This document shows, one piece after another, positions 37,317 to 45,606 of a DNA stretch of 64,000 nucleotides. The stretch spans positions 23,260,733 to 23,324,732 of the forward strand of contig OX439044.1 in assembly GCA_949317995.1 (NCBI GenBank). The letters are read 5' to 3'. The DNA is from Acholoe squamosa. Taxonomy: Eukaryota > Annelida > Polychaeta > Phyllodocida > Polynoidae. The notes beneath the pieces were generated by a model that was given only the letters and a program-made list of their open reading frames with translations, did no database searches and was not told the origin of the DNA. The position numbers were made by a program, and so were the translations under genes. Positions within the stretch are counted from its first letter, which is position 1; every line of letters starts with the position of its first letter.

Positions 37317-37509
37317 GTGCTATACGTGCATAATACCCAGTAGGGACAGCAACTTTGATGCCTGTTTCAATTAAACATTTTTCTTTGGCTGGAATTATAT
37401 AACTGAAAGCACTATATAAATTAAATCCTACAGCATTAGTTTTTTCTTTACTTAGAGGAAATGTATTGGAATCATATCTAGTATATCCTAAAACAGGTTT
37501 GTTTCCCAT
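37317..37509 (-). pseudogene. dUTPase copy 1, N-terminal half
   Basis: Starts at the ATG at 37509. The first dUTPase motif region reads VGFNLYSA, with N where most family members have D. Next come IIPAKE and GYYARIA, the beginning of the third motif, where the retrotransposon interrupts. Its other half is at 26023-26304. The sequence diverges clearly from the tandem dUTPase copies at 39.1-41.7 kb, so it is a separate paralogue. Confidence 0.85.
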
Positions 37510-37620
37510 TTTTTTATTGACTGTACTTTAAGACTATTAAGAAGTGTGCATTCACAGAGACATTTATATCATTCACAGAGACATTAAGAAGTGTGTTTTA
37601 CCTTTAGGATTCTGTTTTTC

Positions 37621-38160
37621 TTATTCTTCCTCTAAAATGTACAGTATATCAAGATAGTCAAAAAGTTCTTTGTCTTGAATGTCTTCCATCGCAGTATTCA
37701 GTTTATCTAACTGATTTGGTTTTAACATGAAGTGGCTTTCAATGTTCTTTGATGCGAACAGTAACGTATCCCAGTTTAATTTGGTGATAGTGAAACCTTC
37801 TATTTCAATTTTAGAGTTCATGTTAACGTTCGACCTAAACAGATGTTTTATTTGATCCATTTTAGATGAGAGTTCTGTCCATTCTTCTTCGAAAATTTCG
37901 ATCTTTTGTTCTTCTTTTACATCCAAGTATACGAGTGTGTTGTCTTCGTGCGGCACGTCATCGTACATAATAACTAAATCGAGATTGTAGGAAATGTTAT
38001 AACATCCTCGCAAACAAGTTTTCACTTCTCCTTGATCCGTGTAACTATGTGCTCGCACTGGGAAATTGGTTTCATACCGATGATGACTTTCTTCTGAACT
38101 TGTTTCATCTTCTGAGGTTGATGATTCAATGTTATTCATTATAGTTTCGTTGTCAGCCAT
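37621..38160 (-). CDS. Viral hypothetical protein, 179 aa
   Basis: Acidic/serine-rich N-terminus (residues 1-30), then a compact region with alternating strands (NLDLVIMYDD, TLVYLDV) and a helix (EEWTELSSKMDQI). The strand-strand-helix ending 'eW..L' recalls PC4-like proteins, but conserved basic residues are not obvious, so that is only a suggestion. It lies directly downstream of the viral ORF at 38261 in the same orientation. Confidence 0.55.
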   Translation of the reverse strand: MADNETIMNNIESSTSEDETSSEESHHRYETNFPVRAHSYTDQGEVKTCLRGCYNISYNLDLVIMYDDVPHEDNTLVYLDVKEEQKIEIFEEEWTELSSKMDQIKHLFRSNVNMNSKIEIEGFTITKLNWDTLLFASKNIESHFMLKPNQLDKLNTAMEDIQDKELFDYLDILYILEEE

Positions 38161-38260
38161 TTTTTTTGACGCAATGAATTATGTTGCTACGTTATGTTGT
38201 CATAGCTACACTTAGTAACGAGTGTTTACTTGATTTGTAGCGCATACCTTAGCAACCGTG

Positions 38261-38623
38261 TTACACAGAGAGAGGATACCAAAGACGATCTAAATCATAA
38301 ATTTCTGCTGGTATTGATTCATTTATATGTCTCCAGCCGGGAAAATAAAGAATTAAGTCATCATTTATGAACAGAGTGGCAGAGAATGAGTTACATATGT
38401 GTTCTAGTATACTTTGAAATTGACTTCTGAAAGTGATTGTTTGATCTAAAAATAGTATATTCGCAGATTTCAATGACTGGATAAAATTTTTATATTCCTT
38501 AGACTTAAGTACTGTAGTAGTTTCATTGATACGACTATTTCCATGGAATATTATTGAAATTTTGCTGTATCTTGAATTATCTCGGGTTTGCCATTTAACT
38601 CCAAAGTGATCTGTGTAATACAT
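38261..38623 (-). CDS. Viral hypothetical protein, 120 aa
   Basis: Open frame with viral codon usage. No motif recognised. It is moderately hydrophobic and tryptophan-containing, without a clear transmembrane segment. It lies between two other minus-strand viral ORFs. Confidence 0.45.
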   Translation of the reverse strand: MYYTDHFGVKWQTRDNSRYSKISIIFHGNSRINETTTVLKSKEYKNFIQSLKSANILFLDQTITFRSQFQSILEHICNSFSATLFINDDLILYFPGWRHINESIPAEIYDLDRLWYPLSV

Positions 38624-38661
38624 GACATTGATTAATTTTTTTAAGTTTTTTATTACTTCGT

Positions 38662-38856
38662 TTAAAAGTGAAGAAGTTTCACTTCATCGTTTTTCCATTT
38701 ATTCAAAAAAAGTTCTGCTGTTTCATTTTTTAAAATAAAAGTAATTATTTTAGTGTTTTCATATGGAAAAATATTATTTCGAGGTGAATGATCATTGTAA
38801 TCAGAATCTTGTAAAATATAAAGCAATCATTCATCTACTTTTGCTTTGTTGTCCAT
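38662..38856 (-). pseudogene. Small viral ORF with an in-frame TGA
   Basis: An ATG at 38856 opens nine codons, meets TGA at 38827-38829, and the same frame then stays open for about 54 codons to TAA at 38662-38664. The downstream part has non-random composition (for example ENTKIITFILKNE followed by LFLNKW). No family recognised. This could be a decayed gene or chance. Confidence 0.3.
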
Positions 38857-39136
38857 TATGTTTTTTTGGTTGTATGATTTTTTTTAGTTTATCACAGAGA
38901 TTGTGTGATTTTTTAGTTTATCCCAAGGATATTTTGTTTGTTATATTGTATGCATAAAAAACATAACTCGATTTTATTTAATTTTTTTATTAGGGATAAT
39001 TTCACATCGAGAGATGGAGGGCATTTCATTGATTTTATTATTGGTTTATATGATGTTGATTTTTTATTTTTATTGCGATTTTTCATCATAGGCTTGTTCT
39101 TCAACTGCATCGACTCGTTTTTTCTTTTGCTGATTC

Positions 39137-39812
39137 TTAATTTGATTTTTCTTCATAGGCTTGTTCTTCAACTGCGTCGAAGAATTGTTCTTCATCTGCA
39201 GCCTCTTCATTGACAGGGTTTTCTCTTGATGGTTCTTCATCTATTTTTTCAACTGTTTTTTTTTCAGTTTCATTAGTTGTTTTTTCTTTCCCTGATCCGA
39301 ATCCTCTTTTGTTTCTTTCAGTTACATTAAGAACAGACACTTCTTCAAGGTGAGGGATGCAAATTCTTTCTATGATGATTTGAGCTATTTGATCTCCATG
39401 TTTTATTTCAAAGTTTTTATTACCAAAATTGAACAGTAGGACGGCAACAGTGCCTCTATAGTCTCCATCTGTTACTCCTGCACCAACATCAATAAAATGA
39501 TGAACTGCAAGACCTGATTTAGGTGCTATGCGACCATAGCATCCTGGATGCAAGCGTTAAATCAGTTTTCACCAACATTCTTTCTTTAGCAGGAATAATA
39601 TAATCATAAGCACTGTATAAATCAAATCCTGCAGATTCTTTAGTTAATCTTGTTGGTTCAATCGCTCTTTTTGTATTTTTTATATAATATATTACAGGTT
39701 TACTTATAGGATTTATATCGGGTGTGGTAACAGGAGTTTTGCATGGTGTTATTAATGCTGTATTTCTGTTATCCGTAAGTGTTACAAAATAAGACTCGTG
39801 TGAATATGCCAT
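39137..39812 (-). pseudogene. dUTPase copy 2 (in duplication copy 1), frameshifted
   Basis: The N-terminal part (39812-39519) has the first motif AGFDLYSA and IIPAKE. The C-terminal part (39553-39137) has [23 protein letters not shown] and [10 protein letters not shown]. The two lie in different frames overlapping near 39535-39553, so one base has been gained or lost around the sequence for 'ACGCTTGCATCC'. The C-terminal ~60 residues form a Glu/Lys-rich tail not needed for dUTPase. It lacks the glycine-rich fifth motif of many dUTPases; a GFGSG stretch at the start of the tail may be its remnant. Confidence 0.85.
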
Positions 39813-39839
39813 TTTTGTTGATATATTGATATATAAAGA

Positions 39840-40625
39840 TATCAGTAATAATATGAAGTTATAACTAATATCAGTAATAATATGAAGTTATAACTATACT
39901 AAGTACTTATGACTTGCTTAATGACTTGTTATGATATAGTTATCTAAGCTTATTTCAGCGATATTTAAAGCGATAATACAATATAATGTTATAACTATAG
40001 TATGTATAATATTAAGTACTTATGATTATTGCTATACCACTTGTTATATGATATATAGTTATTTAGTTCTCAGCTTATCACAACTATATTAACAGCAGTT
40101 ATAAACAGATAACAATATTATGTTATAATAATAGTAAGTTGTTACAATTATCATATCACTAGTTATGATATACAGTTATCTAAGGTTATCATAAAGATAT
40201 TTTAAGCAATCTTATGATTAGATGACAATGTGATAAAAAATTATAACTATATCAAGTTATTACAATCTCAGCTTATCACAACTATATTAAAAGCAGTTAT
40301 AAACAGATAACAATATTATATTATGATAATAGTAAGTTGTTACAACTGTTATATCACTAGTTATGATATACAGTTATCTAAGGTTATCATAAAGATATTT
40401 TAAGCAATCTTATGATTAGATGACAATGTGATAAAAAATTATAACTATGTCAGTTGTTACTATTATTGCTGTATTATTTGTTATAATATATAGTTATTTA
40501 AGCTTATCACAAGATATTTAAAGCAATCTTATAATCAGATATTAAACATGATAATATATTATAACTATTAAATTGTTATGACTAACTGTATTGTAGTTAT
40601 TAAAGCTTATCACAAAGATATTTTA
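39840..40625. repeat. AT-rich array with ~198-bp internal repeat (copy 1)
   Basis: 'ctcagcttatcacaactata' starts at 40069 and 40267, a 198-bp period, and words such as 'cagttatctaaggttatca' and 'gttataacta' recur. No ORF. The same array is repeated at about 41742-42527. TTATCACAA here resembles the TTATCTCAA motif found upstream of viral genes. Confidence 0.7.
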
Positions 40626-40630
40626 ATATT

Positions 40631-40870
40631 TTAATTAAAGCCTGCTTGTTCAGTTCCTGTTCTTTTATCGAATTCATCGAAGATAATTTTCAAACCATCT
40701 TTTCTGTTCATGTCAGACAGAGCTTTTATGAGATGGTGAGTTGCACTGTATTTAGATGTTTGCCACATTTTTAGCACTTGGAAGGCATATTGAGTTAAGT
40801 CACGTTCAGGTTCATAAGAAATATTTTTTATATCTTTATATGATATGTTTAAATAAATCGCGATATATTT
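40631..40870 (-). pseudogene. Truncated 3' copy of the Death-domain gene
   Basis: Identical to the last ~79 codons of the gene at 42533-43153, ending at the same stop. It is cut off at the duplication junction (40870/40871), so it lacks a start codon and the first Death domain. Confidence 0.85.
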
Positions 40871-41038
40871 CGATTTTATTTAATTTTTTTATTAGGGATA
40901 ATTTCACATCGAGAGATGGAGGGCATTTCATTGATTTTATTATTGGTTTATATGATGTTGATTTTTTATTTTTATTGCGATTTTTCATCATAGGCTTGTT
41001 CTTCAACTGCATCGACTCATTTTTTCTTTTGCTGATTC

Positions 41039-41714
41039 TTAATTTGATTTTTCTTCATAGGCTTGTTCTTCAACTGCGTCGAAGAATTGTTCTTCATCTG
41101 CAGCCTCTTCATTGACAGGGTTTTCTCTTGATGGTTCTTCATCTATTTTTTCAACTGTTTTTTTTTCAGTTTCATTAGTTGTTTTTTCTTTCCCTGATCC
41201 GAATCCTCTTTTGTTTCTTTCAGTTACATTAAGAACAGACACTTCTTCAAGGTGAGGGATGCAAATTCTTTCTATGATGATTTGAGCTATTTGATCTCCA
41301 TGTTTTATTTCAAAGTTTTTATTACCAAAATTGAACAGTAGGACGGCAACAGTGCCTCTATAGTCTCCATCTGTTACTCCTGCACCAACATCAATAAAAT
41401 GATGAACTGCAAGACCTGATTTAGGTGCTATGCGACCATAGCATCCTGGATGCAAGCGTTAAATCAGTTTTCACCAACATTCTTTCTTTAGCAGGAATAA
41501 TATAATCATAAGCACTGTATAAATCAAATCCTGCAGATTCTTTAGTTAATCTTGTTGGTTCAATCGCTCTTTTTGTATTTTTTATATAATATATTACAGG
41601 TTTACTTATAGGATTTATATCGGGTGTGGTAACAGGAGTTTTGCATGGTGTTATTAATGCTGTATTTCTGTTATCCGTAAGTGTTACAAAATAAGACTCG
41701 TGTGAATATGCCAT
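41039..41714 (-). pseudogene. dUTPase copy 3 (in duplication copy 2), same frameshift
   Basis: Encodes the same two protein parts as copy 2 (41714-41421 and 41455-41039) with the same frame change, so the lesion predates the duplication or is functional. Motifs as in copy 2. Confidence 0.85.
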
Positions 41715-41741
41715 TTTTGTTGATATATTGATATATAAAGA

Positions 41742-42527
41742 TATCAGTAATAATATGAAGTTATAACTAATATCAGTAATAATATGAAGTTATAACTATA
41801 CTAAGTACTTATGACTTGCTTAATGACTTGTTATGATATAGTTATCTAAGCTTATTTCAGCGATATTTAAAGCGATAATACAATATAATGTTATAACTAT
41901 AGTATGTATAATATTAAGTACTTATGATTATTGCTATACCACTTGTTATATGATATATAGTTATTTAGTTCTCAGCTTATCACAACTATATTAACAGCAG
42001 TTATAAACAGATAACAATATTATGTTATAATAATAGTAAGTTGTTACAATTATCATATCACTAGTTATGATATACAGTTATCTAAGGTTATCATAAAGAT
42101 ATTTTAAGCAATCTTATGATTAGATGACAATGTGATAAAAAATTATAACTATATCAAGTTATTACAATCTCAGCTTATCACAACTATATTAAAAGCAGTT
42201 ATAAACAGATAACAATATTATATTATGATAATAGTAAGTTGTTACAACTGTTATATCACTAGTTATGATATACAGTTATCTAAGGTTATCATAAAGATAT
42301 TTTAAGCAATCTTATGATTAGATGACAATGTGATAAAAAATTATAACTATGTCAGTTGTTACTATTATTGCTGTATTATTTGTTATAATATATAGTTATT
42401 TAAGCTTATCACAAGATATTTAAAGCAATCTTATAATCAGATATTAAACATGATAATATATTATAACTATTAAATTGTTATGACTAACTGTATTGTAGTT
42501 ATTAAAGCTTATCACAAAGATATTTTA
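41742..42527. repeat. AT-rich array with ~198-bp internal repeat (copy 2)
   Basis: Duplicate of 39840-40625. Confidence 0.7.
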
Positions 42528-42532
42528 ATATT

Positions 42533-43153
42533 TTAATTAAAGCCTGCTTGTTCAGTTCCTGTTCTTTTATCGAATTCATCGAAGATAATTTTCAAACCAT
42601 CTTTTCTGTTCATGTCAGACAGAGCTTTTATGAGATGGTGAGTTGCACTGTATTTAGATGTTTGCCACATTTTTAGCACTTGGAAGGCATATTGAGTTAA
42701 GTCACGTTCAGGTTCATAAGAAATATTTTTTATATCTTTATATGATATGTTTAAATAAATCGCGATATATTTCCAGTCTGATGGTATTTTTTCGCTCAAT
42801 TTGCTCAAGAAAAGATATATAGCAGTGGAATCAGTATGGTAATTTTCCAATAATTTTTCGCCAAAATATTTTTGAGTGAATTCTATTAAGTCTCTTCTGC
42901 TAGTTTCTAGAAAACTTGTTTCTAGTTCCTCCCATCTCTTGTAAGGAGGAACATTTCTCCACCATTTTTTTAACATTTCTAATGCCATTTCGCTTGGTTT
43001 TTTAGACTTAAAAATATTTTCTAAACGGTGATCAGGTATGCCTAGATAAATACCTAGTTTCATCCAGTCTGTACCTAACAGTACAGATATTTGTTGTAAG
43101 ACTTGATCAGAATAACCTAAGTCTTGATTGAAATAATAGGATGGCAAAGGCAT
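42533..43153 (-). CDS. Tandem Death-domain protein, 206 aa
   Basis: Two Death-fold repeats can be read. Domain 1, residues ~12-90: LLGTDWMKLGIYLGIP, then LENIF, then ALEMLKKWWRN. Domain 2, residues ~110-195: LSEKIPSDWKYIAIYLNIS, then DIKNI, then AFQVLKMWQ, then HHLIKALSDMNRKDGLKII. The pattern of L-x-x-DW-x-x-(L/I)-(A/G)-x-x-L-x-I followed by a 'mLxxW' helix is characteristic of Death domains in apoptosis and innate immune adaptors. No effector domain accompanies them, so a decoy or adaptor role toward the host is plausible but inferred. It lies in the accessory end of the viral element. Confidence 0.8.
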   Translation of the reverse strand: MPLPSYYFNQDLGYSDQVLQQISVLLGTDWMKLGIYLGIPDHRLENIFKSKKPSEMALEMLKKWWRNVPPYKRWEELETSFLETSRRDLIEFTQKYFGEKLLENYHTDSTAIYLFLSKLSEKIPSDWKYIAIYLNISYKDIKNISYEPERDLTQYAFQVLKMWQTSKYSATHHLIKALSDMNRKDGLKIIFDEFDKRTGTEQAGFN

Positions 43154-43464
43154 TTTGAAGTTATATGTAATCAGATGTAAAGTTAAGATTGGTTATGTTA
43201 GCTGTATCACAAAGTAGTATCGGAAACAAGTATACTATGATACAAAAATAGAAATAATATAATATGTATAAGGTTATATATGATATATAAAAAAGGACAT
43301 AATATTACAATATGCATAAGTTCATATATGATACAGTAAGTAAAAAACAAATATATAGCCAGTAAAGATATTGTAAAACTTGTATATTTAATGTTTGTGA
43401 TTTGTGTTTTTGTTTTTTCTTTTACAGAATTTGTAATAATATATTTTTTTATTTTAAGCATTTT
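43154..43464 (-). other. Spacer; possible small hydrophobic ORF
   Basis: An 84-codon frame at 43461-43207 has long hydrophobic stretches that could be two membrane helices, but composition is as expected from AT-rich DNA and no family is recognised. A GTATCACAA word lies at 43204-43212, 50 nt upstream of the Death-domain ORF. Confidence 0.25.
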
Positions 43465-44106
43465 TTATTGCTGACTTAGAATACTTTTCCACGAAGCAAG
43501 ATAAAAATTTACTTTTTCTCTGTCTTCAATAGTGTATCTACTAAAGAAATTTGGATTAATGTTTAACATTTCATGAAAGGTAATTTCTCCGTTTAAAATA
43601 TCATTCACAGTTATATTTTTAATTTTCAAATCTTTTTCTATATGACAGGCTATCATATCAAATACACTTTCAATTAAAGCATATTTTTCCATGTTTTTAC
43701 CTGAATAGTATTCAGGATGATGATCATTATTTTTATAATGATGATCTAATGCATTTTCCCAAATTTTTTTGTCTCTTTCATCTTTAAGACCTTCAGTAGA
43801 AAAGAATTTTAAGGTATAACCTACAGCTTCTTTCACTGATAATTTTGATAAATCATGCATATTTAATCGTTTTATAAGACATATTTTTTCTGCATAATTA
43901 AATACTGTTTCTCCTATAACGAAAAAGGCTGCAGATATTATTTGCCTATGCTTGAATACCTGTTTATAGTGTTCAAGGAGTATGTTTAAGAAAGCAGAAT
44001 TGCATATAATTTTTTCTTTTTTAGCATTAACATATTTAATTGCTATTTCGTCACTGATGTTCTTATTTTTTAAAAGATTTCTTATGCTGTATGTTTGAAA
44101 ACTCAT
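43465..44106 (-). CDS. DUF5662-like protein, 213 aa
   Basis: The central region has HDLSKLSVKEA, then ALDHHYKNNDHHPEYY, then an acidic/His region. That spacing of HD, HH and HHPEY residues matches DUF5662, a family known from phages and large DNA viruses and thought to be HD-like metal-binding. The biochemical role is unknown. Gene order: between the Death-domain gene and a coiled-coil ORF, all in the same orientation. Confidence 0.7.
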   Translation of the reverse strand: MSFQTYSIRNLLKNKNISDEIAIKYVNAKKEKIICNSAFLNILLEHYKQVFKHRQIISAAFFVIGETVFNYAEKICLIKRLNMHDLSKLSVKEAVGYTLKFFSTEGLKDERDKKIWENALDHHYKNNDHHPEYYSGKNMEKYALIESVFDMIACHIEKDLKIKNITVNDILNGEITFHEMLNINPNFFSRYTIEDREKVNFYLASWKSILSQQ

Positions 44107-44136
44107 TTTAAATTATATAGCAGTGATTAAGTATAC

Positions 44137-44559
44137 CTAATCACATTCATGTTTTTCTTCATAAAACACTTCATCAGGTATACTTCTATATATGTTTAAT
44201 AAACTCTCACGAGGGAGATCTACTATATCTATATCTTCAGCAGCTTCTTCATCCTTATCATTACTGTCTGATACTATAGTGTTTATGTAAATCGGACCTT
44301 TTCTTTTCCTGTATTCCCTCTCCATTTTAGCTATGCCATAGGCTTTTCTATGTGCTAACATACTCATGACTTCTTTTTCTGTCTCTTTTATTTTATAAGA
44401 GAGAGAAGAATTTTTTTCTTCTTCTTCTTTTATTTTGTTTTGATATTCAGTTTTCTCTTTTTCTAACGAGCAAATGTATGAGTGTTGATGGTGACAAATT
44501 TTTTCTAGGATTTCATTGCGTTCTTTTTCATAGTTTAATTGAATCTTTAAATAATCCAT
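44137..44559 (-). CDS. Coiled-coil viral protein, 140 aa
   Basis: Residues ~10-75 are rich in E, K, L with heptad-like spacing (a predicted coiled coil), then an acidic segment DSNDKDEEAAEDIDIVD, then a short C-terminal region. No family recognised. A TTATCTCAG motif (minus strand CTGAGATAA) lies 74 nt upstream of the start, within the end of the next ORF. Confidence 0.6.
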   Translation of the reverse strand: MDYLKIQLNYEKERNEILEKICHHQHSYICSLEKEKTEYQNKIKEEEEKNSSLSYKIKETEKEVMSMLAHRKAYGIAKMEREYRKRKGPIYINTIVSDSNDKDEEAAEDIDIVDLPRESLLNIYRSIPDEVFYEEKHECD

Positions 44560-44607
44560 ATTTAAAATATAAGTTATTGTTTATAGGATCAGCGTGATAT
44601 TTTTTAA

Positions 44608-44943
44608 TCAGTTGTAAGTTGGAGATGTAGTATTTATCTCAGTGATTTTTCTTTGTTTAGGTATATGTATTACAACATATCTATTTTTAAGAGAGGAATT
44701 TATAGTTATTACATCAGTAAACTGATCTACTCTTGAGCTTTGGTTTGTTTGAGAATTATTTGAAACAGACTGTCCTAAGTAAGGATAGGACCAGCTTTTT
44801 CTCTCATTTATGTTTGTTATGTAACAAGTTAAAAAACTTTGTGTTTTTTCTCCATTGCGAAAGATGTTGCCAGTTTCTGTACAACATAGGAATATTTCAT
44901 CTCCTTTTTGTAAAGGAGAAGAATATTTTTTTTTGTGTTTCAT
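44608..44943 (-). CDS. Viral hypothetical protein, 111 aa
   Basis: Small basic protein with a beta-rich look (GDEIFLCCTETGNIF, RYVVIHIPKQ). No family recognised. It overlaps the small membrane ORF 44897-45061 by about 47 nt in another frame. Confidence 0.5.
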   Translation of the reverse strand: MKHKKKYSSPLQKGDEIFLCCTETGNIFRNGEKTQSFLTCYITNINERKSWSYPYLGQSVSNNSQTNQSSRVDQFTDVITINSSLKNRYVVIHIPKQRKITEINTTSPTYN

Positions 44944-45061
44944 TATATATGATACCTGTTATAGCTAAGACAAACATAACTAAAATACTACTCGCTTGTA
45001 TAGCTGGTAGTTTCTTTTTAGTTGTATTATTGATTTTACTTAAAAGGTTTGATTCCGTCAT
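44897..45061 (-). CDS. Small single-pass membrane protein, 54 aa
   Basis: ATG at 45061 and stop at 44897. A basic N-terminal segment (TTKKK) is followed by one hydrophobic helix (IQASSILVMFVLAITGIIY) at residues 21-39, then a basic tail. It sits between the protease and the 111-aa ORF with tight overlaps at both ends. Small membrane proteins of this kind are common near Polinton capsid genes, but no specific family is claimed. Confidence 0.5.
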   Translation of the reverse strand: MTESNLLSKINNTTKKKLPAIQASSILVMFVLAITGIIYNETQKKIFFSFTKRR

Positions 45062-45606
45062 TTTAATGTTTTGGATTTTAAAGTGTAATTGTTATTTAAG
45101 AAATTGTTTTTAGGTAAGCAGCTTTGACAAATTTGATATGGGAAATGAGCTTCTTTTATCACAGGTATTTTTTTCTTTTTGAAATGATTTATTACTTTAT
45201 TATCGTTCCAGTCTGTATCAGTCGTGAAACTAGATATTATATCTTGCATGGACATGTTGTTAGCTCTTTTCTCAAGATAATATAAACAATATTGTCCACA
45301 AGTTATAGAAAATAAACCTTGTATAGCATGAGTTGAATATTTATATTTTTCAGGTAATGCTTTAAGAAAACTTTCACGAAGAGGTAGAAATCCATATGAA
45401 TCAAAATATTCAGCTAATTTATTAGGTTTTTCATAATATAAAGCTACCCAATGCTCACCAGGAGAATCACTGTTGTCAGTGTTAACTATGTAACTAGTAG
45501 GGTAATATGTCACTTCAGGTATGGTATCTGCTGAAAACACTCCATATTCTCCTTTTTTTTCTTCTTTTATGAGATTTAGATAAAAATTTATTTCTTTTCC
45601 ATTCAT
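45058..45606 (-). CDS. Adenain-like cysteine protease, 182 aa
   Basis: The catalytic layout of adenovirus protease/Ulp1-like C5 peptidases is visible: His52 in GEHWVALY, Asp69 in EYFDSYG, Gln96 in AIQG and Cys103 in ITCGQYC. Gln and Cys are spaced by seven residues as in adenain. It should cleave capsid precursors at (M/I/L)XGG-X-type sites during maturation. Its start overlaps the MCP stop by 4 nt and its stop overlaps the small membrane ORF, as in a compact late transcription unit. Full length, no lesion. Confidence 0.88.
   Translation of the reverse strand: MNGKEINFYLNLIKEEKKGEYGVFSADTIPEVTYYPTSYIVNTDNSDSPGEHWVALYYEKPNKLAEYFDSYGFLPLRESFLKALPEKYKYSTHAIQGLFSITCGQYCLYYLEKRANNMSMQDIISSFTTDTDWNDNKVINHFKKKKIPVIKEAHFPYQICQSCLPKNNFLNNNYTLKSKTLK

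Larger units (their letters stand above)
38969..40870. repeat. 1902-bp tandem duplication, copy 1
   Basis: 38969-40870 is repeated head to tail at 40871-42772 with a constant offset of 1902. One difference was noticed: G at 39117 against A at 41019. The unit contains a broken dUTPase, an AT-rich array and the 3' third of the Death-domain gene. Confidence 0.93.
40871..42772. repeat. 1902-bp tandem duplication, copy 2
   Basis: Second copy of 38969-40870. Only T/CG-scale microhomology is visible at the junction. Confidence 0.93.

Noticed and set aside
38938..39213. Plus-strand hydrophobic frame over the dUTPase tail (also at 40756-41115)
   Set aside because: Antisense of the acidic dUTPase tail; identical in both duplication copies.
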